From contig UZAE01012319.1 of the NCBI GenBank assembly GCA_900617975.1, positions 30,510 to 46,559 of the forward strand: 16,050 nt of DNA, given 5' to 3'. This DNA is from Rodentolepis nana (Eukaryota > Platyhelminthes > Cestoda > Cyclophyllidea > Hymenolepididae). Both the position numbers and the translations under genes were made by a program. The notes beneath the pieces were generated by a model. That model ran no database searches and had not been told where the DNA came from. It worked only from the letters and a program-made list of their open reading frames with translations. Of this stretch, positions 8,252 through 16,050 are shown one piece after another. The number at the start of each line of letters is the position of its first letter. Within the stretch, counting starts at the first letter, position 1.

Positions 8252-8588
8252 TTTATTTGTTTCAAATGGCAGGCGTTTTGATAGTTATCATTAGCCCTTT
8301 GGTTGACTTTGAGCTTTAAAGAGGGGAAGGAACATTAAATTGGTTGACTTTGAGCTTTAAAGAGGGGAAGGAACATTAAATTGGAAAAAATTCGAGAGGG
8401 TGAATAGAAGAGTGATTCACAGATATAGGAGACAGACAGCCACCAAGACAGAGAATAGGTGTGGTGTGTGCTGTGAAGTGGTTGAATACGACATACCGTG
8501 GGGTCATGGTAGTTTGAAGTCAGAAGTCAACTGCCGAAAAATAGACTTTATTGCTGTATGAGCATACTTTGCCCTGTGGAGGAAAGCC
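8252..8588 (-). mobile_element. SINE-like element, copy 3 (diverged, internal duplication)
   Basis: Core starts at CAAATGG (8263), preceded by a TTTATTTG tail. It lacks the CACGTG segment and ends shortly after GCCCTGTGGAGG. Flanks 8236-8251 and 8589-8604 match at 12 of 16 positions (shared core GCGGAA), consistent with an aged target-site duplication. It contains a perfect 41-base tandem duplication, listed separately. It is the most diverged copy with both ends present. Confidence 0.75.
8299..8380. repeat. Perfect 41-base tandem duplication inside SINE-like copy 3
   Basis: Units 8299-8339 and 8340-8380 are identical (start TTGGTTGACTTTGAG, end CATTAAA). The other copies have a single unit, so this arose after insertion or in its source copy. 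The lack of any mismatch suggests it is recent relative to the decay of the host copy. Confidence 0.95.
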
Positions 8589-9047
8589 TAATGCGGAACG
8601 TAAAAGCACATGCTTTCAATGACCACTTGACTGTGAATCCACGGAGGGTCTAATGATAATAACAGTCGTAGATCGACTAATGATTTGCCCATCTCATTAC
8701 TGAGTAGAAAATTCTGCAATCTCTTAGGTCGTTGGAATGAAATAGTTAAGCCCTTGGAAAGCAGTTGCTTTCATGTTCTTCAAATGTTCGTTTTGCACTA
8801 GAAATTATAAGTTTGAAAATGCTCGTATAAAAGTGAAGATTCGCTTACAGGTTGAGTCTATATTGTTTTTTTTCAATAACTCACAAATTCAGCTGAGGAG
8901 ACACTAGGCTGGGTTAATTGCAAGTGTAGCTGGTGAAATAAAGATGGAATAAGTTAGTCTTGAGGAACACTTAAACCCTATAGTGCACACAATGAACTAT
9001 TACTAGGAAGTCAGAGCAGTGCATACGCATTTTACAGTACGTTCATT

Positions 9048-9087
9048 CTTGAGCAAGAGCTGCTCAAGGGTTCGCTTTCAGCGTAAC
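9048..9087. other. Two adjacent small hairpins
   Basis: CTTGAGCA (9048-9055) pairs perfectly with TGCTCAAG (9061-9068) around a 5-base loop. Directly after it, GTTCGCT...AGCGTAAC can form a second stem with one bulge around TTC. The join contains GGGTTCGC, which resembles a tRNA T-loop, but no cloverleaf can be drawn. Confidence 0.5.
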
Positions 9088-9240
9088 AATTGCAAAGATT
9101 TATAATACATCTGTGAATGTTGACCTCATCAACAAAGTCAATGCGACTGGAGGATATTCATAAGTTTTACATCCATTCAAAAACTAGAATTGAATGAGTT
9201 ATGTCAATACCACTACGATTAATAATGACAGTATAAATGA

Positions 9241-9258
9241 AAGAAGAAGAAGAAGAAG
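9241..9258 (+). repeat. (AAG)6 microsatellite
   Basis: Six perfect AAG units in non-coding sequence. Confidence 0.95.
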
Positions 9259-10483
9259 TGATAGAAGTTTGCGATTGTGAAATAAAATAGGAGAAAATGG
9301 ATTTTAACCGTCATGATAGACAATAAAGACTTATAGCATTGAATAGTTGCTAGGAGCTTGAACTCATTTCTGCGTAGACAAGGAAAGTCCGACTTATTTC
9401 TATAAATATGAATATGAAGAGTTATGACTAGTTATCAACGGACAGCTGATAAGATGAGCCACTTTGAATGGCATAATTATGGTATAATTGTAAACAATAC
9501 TCAGAGCTCTGCCACGAAATTGAAACCTCAAGTATCATTTGATCGATTTTATTTTGATTTAAACACCTCCTTCAATTGTATGCCCTCTCGAAAACACGAT
9601 TTCGAATGACTATGGGTTCATTTACAAATATATTACTTATTAATTTAAGTAACAGGCATGTTCAACTTGCATCGTCTGAAAAATTATTCGCTTTAAATCT
9701 TTAATGCTCTATTTTAATTAATAGCCCAAATAGGGTGGTGAGACTATTATAAGACATCAAGATTGGAATACTTTATTGCTGAAACAATTCATATTATCAG
9801 TCAAAATCATTTAATTCAAATTTAGATATGTAGGACCTATGAATGAATAGTGGGATACTTGTCACTGCAATTATTGTAATAATTTAGGGACTAAATGGAG
9901 CCACACTGTTAGCAACTGCTTTCTTTGTAATAATTGGGCATGATGAAGCAACTGACAGGCATTTATCACACCCACGACAATTTCCTCTAAAGCGCTCAGT
10001 AATTTGATTAAACTATGCAAAGGACAAATAATTATGTCAAAAAGGCACCCCTGATATAGTTGACAGCGACTGCTTTGCTTTAGAAGTAAACATTAAGCTG
10101 AGAAATTGATCTGAATTAGTCATTTAATGTGTCTCTTATTATTTGCCGAAATGAAATAGAAGATAATTTAATAATAATGGTTTTATCGTTTTAGCTGAAT
10201 CGCACCAAAGGTCAATTTAATTTAATAAGTAAAGATGTCTTCGCGTTTAGCTTTAAATAGGCCCAACGGAAGCGAGATGATTTGACCAATCACAGATTTG
10301 TATTTTTTGCGGAAACTGTTAAAGGCCCCCCAAACTGGTTGATTTCTTTCTCTCTCAACACAGTGTTGGGGAAGGAGAATGTATGGTGTGGATAAACGTT
10401 AGTTACAGATACGAAAAATCTCCCAAAGCTCAATCAATACCTACAATTAACGCTAAGATAAGCATTCTGAGAAGACTCTATAT

Positions 10484-10496
10484 ACACACACACACA
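10484..10496 (+). repeat. (AC)6 microsatellite
   Basis: TAT followed by ACACACACACAC; it is then interrupted by TGCACGCAC. Confidence 0.9.
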
Positions 10497-11370
10497 TGCA
10501 CGCACATCAGCCCTTGCTCACAACATCATCAGCAGCACTCAAACATTCTACAATATTCTGTCACGAATGGGATTAACTTGATCAATCTTGGTAGTGTTCG
10601 GTTAATGAGCTCCGAATAACAAGAACATAATCTCCACCACGGTCCTGGGCAGCAAATTATGAAATTATTACATAATAGCATCAGAGCATAACCTCCTAGC
10701 CCTTATGGGCACAGGAACAACCCTAATTTTGAGTGCTCAAACAAAGTGAGGCCGTTATTGATCGAATGTCACTGCCATTCCCTATTTGGAAACCGACCCA
10801 TGATCAAAACTTGCTAATTTATTTCACTGTTTAATGGACAGCCGTAACCACTATTATCAATGGTATTGGAAGTTACTAATTTCATTCTTTTATTTGTTCT
10901 TCACTATTTTAAATGCGTATTAAAATATTTCCAATTTTTTAATAGCGGCAGCTTTTATGCTCTTTTGAATCGTAGGAAATGTGGATCACATTCCTAAATT
11001 GCTCTAAATCTCGATTTTCGCGACTAAAATCAAGGTTCTCAAGGTTAGATAATGGAAGTTCCTCTTTATGAGACGAGTTAATGCTGTGATTTGAGAATAA
11101 TAGCCACGAAGAGGCTGTTGTAGGAATGACTATAATGTTAAAATAATCCGATAAATTTATGTTAAGAAAAATTACGGTTTTAACCTAAAATATGAAACAA
11201 ACTAAACACAAGTAAGAAATTTGTCATATCGCCCATTAAGTACAATTAATATTTCATATTGTTTTCCTGCAGAACTAATGATTTCTTCAGCGAAGTGCTA
11301 CAACAAGGAGTTCTGACATAAGCAAGAGGACTTCAATAATAATATAGAGGAATGAAACGAACGGTGTCTC

Positions 11371-11706
11371 TTTAAATTCAGTATTTTTCAAGAACCATAA
11401 AGACACACGTACAACGGAGGAGATGTTTTTTTTACACCAGGCAGCTAGAACTGTTAAAAAACGTCAATTGCTCTTCATTAACATCATAAATCCTTCACTT
11501 AGGCTCAGTAGTCTCTATGGCAAGTGGACTCAAACAAAATAGAGAAGCCCTTTAATTTACTCATTTTTCAAGAGGAACAATTAAGACAGCCTTCACAAAG
11601 TCACAACTGAGACAGATTGGTTTGGAAGCAAAGGGCAATCCTTCTTACACGTGGTCACCATGGCGAAAACTGTCAAAAGCGTCAAGCCCACTTCATTAAT
11701 AGCATA
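11371..11706. repeat. Decayed direct duplication, two units
   Basis: Unit 1 is about 11371-11488 and unit 2 about 11551-11706. Shared blocks occur in the same order: ATTTTTCAAGA (11383-11393 and 11563-11573, identical, offset 180), AAGACA shortly after, TTACAC, an AACTGT-AAAA-CGTCAA block, and CTTCATTAA..CATA (offset about 218). The offset change implies an indel of roughly 38 bases. No coding signature is clear. It could be part of an old tandem array or a degraded transposon. Confidence 0.5.
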
Positions 11707-13462
11707 CGTCTACACCTCGGTGTGAAAATTGGCCAAATATAGTGAAGTGTAAAGCTGTTAACCGCTTGCGAATATTCCAGAAAATGAAATTATATCATTG
11801 TACTTTTGTCAGCTTTTCTAGAATGTAGGTACAACAATCCGAAACAATACAAGGGATAATTCTGACTAAAACAACCGATATCTGTTATTCTTGTTGTTAC
11901 CATCGGCGTCAGTGCAGTATAATTCTACCTAAATTGAAACTAAAGAAACCCATCCCTAGAATGGTTACAGAAGCATTTAAAAACATTTCCCAAACTTTAA
12001 AAAGACTATTATTAACAATGAATTTCTTAATATTGTAAGCATAATACTTATGAAAACTCTGTTGTCGATTTCTTTTTGAGAGCTTATTTCTAACCTATGA
12101 TTTACAGTGATCTGGACTGTAGATTAGACACCGAAAAATTTGTGTTGATGAAAATTGGTTTATTTATGAACATTTCAAGTATATGAACTCAAATACCACT
12201 AGAAATGATGGAGATCAAGATGAGAATAGAAATCGGAACTAGGATAAAGCACTCAGATGACGATATTTTTTAGTCTGTAAACAGGAATTGACATATTATC
12301 GTGAGAGTAAATCTCACACCAAATATGTTAGACGATTGGAGGTAATCGATTGTCCAATCAAAGACGGAGAAACGATTCATAGGCAAAATGGTAGGAAACG
12401 TAAATAAATTAAAAAAATAAGCAAATAAGAGACAATCAAAACAAACAAACAAAGGAAGGTGCATTTAATTGGTCATATTGGGATATTTTAAGGTGACATT
12501 CGGGGGGCAATGTATTGTGCGAGGCATTTAAAAGTAATTTGGTGTGGGCTTTCCAAGAATGCGCGCCCGTGCTACAATGCAGTTTGTAAGATCCAATCAC
12601 CTGCAAGCACTTGGTGCCCACAAAAATAGCTAATACTTATAATGCCAAATGTTTTATTGCCCCTATTAGGTATTTTATGCCAAACGGACTTTCACGGACT
12701 GGAATGGGTAAGGAAAGCGGGCTAAATTTGAACTTTTGCGATATTCGTGACAAGCGATATTTATGTCATTTTGTCGATAATTGTGATAGATTGTTTCTAA
12801 CAGGAGCATAAAGTTGGAAGTAAATTTCTTATCAAATACTCTTTATTTAACTATTAGCATTGAAGTAGAAGTGGATATGTGCATTAAAGCGAACCTGTTT
12901 TAATGTAAAATTTCCTATCGAGTAAAACCAGTGCTTCAAAATGAGATGATCTAGAAAAGTTATGCATAAAATTGTTGGGCTAAAATTTGCATACATAATA
13001 CTGGGAAGACTTCAGAGACCAAACCCATTTGCAAAAGGATCTTTCATTAGTGTGAGTCTATGCAATGGTGAGTTTGGAAACAATAACATTGACATCAACG
13101 GACAGAGTCTGTGTTAATGAATACGAAAATATCCAAGGTCGTTTGAACGTCGAAGATACCTCAATGATCATGAAAATTTAGAACTTGTCAGCACGTAGTA
13201 ATATGTTTGATGCTTGGGTGTATATTGAGTGGCATAACCAAAACATTCAACCCCTAAATGAGTTGTATAACCTATTGGGGCATAAAATCACTTAGGAAAC
13301 TCCTAATCCAATGGTAAAAATTGAACATTATATTATTATACCTCAAAGAACATAATTATTCCTTAACTTAAGCAGTTGATTTTCCAATATTAGTCCATGC
13401 ATTATTAATACTTTTATGTAAGAGCTATGTCGTTAGGGGCTTGTCTTGCATTAAAATATATA

Positions 13463-13793
13463 CTTATTAATTTATATTTATAACAAATGGCATGGGTTTT
13501 GATAGTTATCATTAGCCCTTTAGTTGACTTCAGGCTTCACAGAGAGGAAGGAACATCAAATTGAAAAAAGTCGAGAGGGAGGGGGACAGAAGAGTGTTTT
13601 AAAGATGTAAAAGAGACAGACACAAATGTAGAGAAAAGGCAAGATGAGTACTGTGGAAGTGGTTGAATATGACATATAGTGGAGTGATGATAGTTTGAAG
13701 TGAGTAATCAACTGCCAGTTAATTGACTTTTTTGCCGTATGAGTATACGTTACCCAGGTTACACCACGTGGAGGTAAGTCTATCGCACATCCC
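13463..13793 (-). mobile_element. SINE-like element, copy 4
   Basis: Core from CAAATGGCATGG (13484) to CGCACATCCC (13793), preceded by an AT-rich tail of about 20 bases. A 10-base identical direct repeat, TGCATTAAAA, lies at 13447-13456 and 13794-13803 and brackets tail plus core exactly, as expected of target-primed insertion. On the minus strand TGGTGTAACCTGG (13754-13766) fits an A-box consensus (TRGYNNARNN(N)GG); the B-box position has decayed (ATTCAACCAC). Confidence 0.8.
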
Positions 13794-13803
13794 TGCATTA
13801 AAA

Positions 13804-14670
13804 GCATATGATGAAATGATCATAGCCCTCGAAAATGCGGCAAAAATATAAAAAAAGCGAGTTGAATTTGAAGCCCTTTGACTGAAAGTGAATGGTGAAA
13901 TCTATGACTAAACGACACACAAAATGTAACAAAACTCCATTAAAAAATATTACTGACGGATACAGTACTGCCTCAATCAATAGGTCTCTAGGCTCAAATT
14001 CATTGGCGTCTAACATTCTTCAGTACAAATTACTTTTAATTGACCATTCGAACAAAGTTATCGTTAATGTGGCCCTCTGCATGCTTCATTACAGCGTATA
14101 TTAATGCAAATATTGAACAGATAAAAAGTTATAGAAACAGAATATTACACCAAGAAATTGTTTACCTCCTTGTAAATAACCGCACGTCTGAAAAAATTGA
14201 CCGAAATTTTGGCCTATTGAACTTCTAACCAAGCGCAATCTGTTCTATTGATTTGGTTTAATTAGGTGGACAATTTAGAATTAAAATAATTGCGAAATTA
14301 CAACAATCTGTAATCCAATGAAATGGTTGAATTCCATCATCCAAGTTCAAGCTGACACTCTGTTTTATGATTCTTTGTAATGGGTTAAATCACTCACTGA
14401 ATATAATTACCTTTTATTTATTCAAAATATCACTTGAAATTGGATAATTTGGCATTCAATTTAGTAGATAGGTATTCAATCCATGAGTCACAGCTATTAA
14501 AATAAATTATTTCCCATATCCATTACATCTTAATCATGTGATATTTTTTGGCTAAGTTAAACTAAATAATACCATTAAAAAAGAAGAATATTCGATAGTT
14601 TATTATAGGGAAGCGAAAGCTTTTCAGCAGTCAATAAATGGCATTGAAAAGTTTATCTGCACCTACTACT
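13804..14670. other. AT-rich spacer without recognisable gene
   Basis: Overlapping open frames on both strands at about 13798-14228 have no recognised similarity, and none has splice-site support. Nothing else seen. Confidence 0.5.
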
Positions 14671-14684
14671 AAATATTTCACATT

Positions 14685-15015
14685 TAAACTAGCAAAAGCC
14701 AAAAAAATTAAAGAAGCGCTATATTTATAAAGTGCTGACACGTTGCATATGTGGGACACGTTATCGCTCTGTGCGTCATCGTATGCCTGCTTGTCTGCTC
14801 GCCAGGATTGGGAGGTGCGGCCGTACAACTCTGTGTGCAGCGACCGTACAAACAGTGACCAATCATTAACCTCTGTTTAGCCTCATCCCCCATCCTGATC
14901 ATGAGTAGCTCCCTGCGTGTACACACTTTATCCGCAATACTCGTACTGAACGAACGTGCTCCGTGCTACACGTCTGTTTCCTTTATAGCTGGGCTATAGC
15001 TTAGCTGGTTCTGGG
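14685..15015 (+). repeat. GC-richer segment joined to SINE-like copy 5; possible alternative head
   Basis: From about 14735 base composition rises abruptly above its AT-rich surroundings, up to the junction with copy 5. The direct repeats AAATATTTCACATT (14671-14684) and AAATATTTCGCAAT (15335-15348), 12 of 14 identical, bracket this segment plus copy 5. The two may therefore have inserted as one approximately 650-base unit. A TATTTATAAAG motif lies near 14723. There are open frames of about 50-70 codons on both strands, none recognised. It could instead be an unrelated older element. Confidence 0.4.
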
Positions 15016-15334
15016 AGTCTAGCTATTAACCGGCTATTAACCGGCAGTTGACTTCTGACTTTAATCTACCATGATCCCACTGCATGTCATATTCGACCCC
15101 TTCCACAGTACTCATCTTACCTTTTTCTCTACCTTTGTGTTTGTCTATCTCATTTACATCTGTGAATCATTATTCTGTCATCCCCACCCCTCTCGACTTT
15201 TATTACTTTGACGTTCCTCCTCCTCTCCTCTCGACTTTTTCTCACTTTGACGTTCCTCCTCCTCTCTATGAAGCCCGAAGTCAGCTAAAGGGCTAATGAT
15301 AACTATCATAATGGCTGCCATTTGAAATAAATAA
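15016..15334 (+). mobile_element. SINE-like element, copy 5 (opposite orientation, replaced 5' end)
   Basis: It is the reverse complement of the other copies. It reads GGCAGTTGACTTCTGACTT..., contains a CATATTCGACCCC B-box-like site, and ends CTGCCATTTGAAATAAATAAA, with the AT-rich tail on the right. The roughly 80 bases that form the other end in copies 1, 2 and 4 (including CACGTG) are missing, and a GC-richer segment abuts instead. There is an 11-base tandem duplication (GCTATTAACCG, 15022-15032 and 15033-15043) at the break. Confidence 0.78.
15022..15043. repeat. 11-base tandem duplication GCTATTAACCG
   Basis: Two perfect adjacent copies at the left boundary of SINE-like copy 5. The right unit corresponds to the family sequence CTATTAACTGG, so the left unit is an added copy, possibly slippage during reverse transcription or at the junction. 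Confidence 0.9.
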
Positions 15335-15348
15335 AAATATTTCGCAAT

Positions 15349-15863
15349 GCCATGGTTACTATAAAAGATATACTTTGGTAAAGGACTAATCCTGTAATCA
15401 AGACATACTATTTTGAGTGTTTTTATTAAACTTAATGCTTCCTTATTAAATGCTGCTTATAGTATTTTTTATTAAAATTTTCAACCAAAACCTGTTTTCA
15501 CCGGGCATAGGTAACTTAGGAACTTTTGTCTAAAAAATTACCATATGCATCTATCTTTAGCCATAACAGTTGCTTTGTTCAAGCCATGGATACACGCCGC
15601 TGGCATATTTTTGGTTTTATATAACTGGGCAACAAAGTCCTAACTTTTTGCTCCAAATATTTCTGATGACCAAATACAATATGGATATTGTCATATCCCT
15701 TGTATTGAAGCATTAACTTTTTAAAACAAAAATTTTCATGATAAATGCAAACCAATACATAATCCACCAATAATTTATCAACACCGCACGAATATTCATA
15801 ATCATTTTCCTTTTATGTATGCAACGGTGGGTAAAATTCACCCTCTATTTTCCGAAACAAATA
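15349..15863. other. AT-rich spacer between SINE-like copies 5 and 6
   Basis: No gene, RNA or repeat recognised. The 63-codon minus-strand frame at 15579-15770 has no supporting evidence. Confidence 0.5.
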
Positions 15864-16050
15864 ATTTATTTATTTATTTCAAATGGCAGGCGTTTTGATA
15901 GCTATCATTAGCCATTTAGCTGACTTCGGGCTTCACAGATGGAATGTTCATCAAAGTAGAAGAAAGTCGAGGGGTGGGAAACGGAAGAGCGATTCACAGA
16001 TGCAAAAAAAGCAGACAGACACGAAGGTAGAGAAAAAGGTAAGATGAGTA
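15864..16050 (-). mobile_element. SINE-like element, copy 6 (cut by window end)
   Basis: A (TTTA)n tail at 15864-15879 is followed by CAAATGGCAGGCGTTTTGAT at 15880 and then family sequence up to the window edge at about the middle of the element (AAGATGAGTA). Differences such as GCTATCATTAGCCATTTAGC show it is an old copy. Confidence 0.8.

Larger units (their letters stand above)
8605..13446. other. Long gene-poor AT-rich stretch
   Basis: No exon with recognisable protein similarity was found on either strand. It contains (AAG)6 at 9241-9258, paired hairpins at 9048-9087, an (AC)6 run at 10484-10496, and a decayed direct duplication at 11371-11706. Short open frames at 9424-9609, 10383-10619 and 12611-12811 have AT-driven composition and no family signature. 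Confidence 0.5.

Noticed and set aside
13556..13807. Minus-strand frame with VTYTHTAKKSINWQL, similar to part of 1084-1458 (YTHTAKKSIKWQL)
   Set aside because: The similarity is only because both are translations of the same repeat; no copy keeps a longer shared frame, so no protein is supported.
14631..14926. Two overlapping minus-strand frames in the GC-richer segment
   Set aside because: No recognised protein. Frames on both strands are open because the GC-rich composition lowers stop frequency.
15084..15296. 70-codon + frame
   Set aside because: It is a translation of the SINE-like copy 5.
15016..15334. Hammerhead ribozyme in the repeat, as in some schistosome SINE-like elements
   Set aside because: No CTGATGA...GAAA core is found in either orientation; the nearest string, AGATGAGTACTG...GAA, does not fit.

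Overview
The window is AT-rich animal (metazoan) nuclear DNA. It has GT..AG introns of about 73 to 1220 bases, no operon-like gene packing, and short interspersed repeats with target-site duplications. The one gene I can support is the 3' end of a TRPM-family cation channel of the TRPM2 type, on the + strand between 590 and 6111. TRPM2-type channels with a C-terminal NUDT9-homology (NUDT9-H) domain occur in vertebrates and many invertebrates, including flatworms. The window alone does not identify the species; a lower invertebrate such as a flatworm is a guess.

Gene region (590-6111). I joined ten exons by hand: 590-791, 2012-2147, 2282-2472, 3198-3499, 3593-3650, 3724-3890, 4451-4753, 4851-4970, 5050-5163 and 6013-6111. 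All intron phases agree and the join gives 1692 coding bases (563 residues plus stop). The order matches the family: S5, pore with an FGE filter and two turret cysteines, S6, TRP helix with an LW-x-MQR motif, linker and coiled coil, then a NUDT9-H domain. S1-S4 and the long N-terminal TRPM homology regions must lie upstream of base 1. The NUDT9-H fold is recognisable (NPEGR, DNAW and the closing strand and helix), but the Nudix box that would carry catalysis is almost completely lost.

Repeat family. Six copies of one approximately 310-base element lie at about 1006-1323 (inside intron 1), 6947-7251, 8263-8588, 13484-13793, 15016-15334 (opposite strand) and 15880 to the window end. Flanking direct repeats of about 10-18 bases, an AT-rich (TTTA)n tail at one end and weak A-box and B-box matches point to a SINE-like retroposon rather than a MITE. 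One copy (15016-15334) is joined to a GC-richer segment of about 300 bases that the other copies lack.

The remainder (6112-16050 outside the repeats) is gene-poor. It holds a possible orphan Pro/Ser/Thr-rich exon at 7793-8020, a decayed direct duplication near 11371-11706, simple repeats and small hairpins. I see no rRNA, tRNA, CRISPR or prokaryotic feature.
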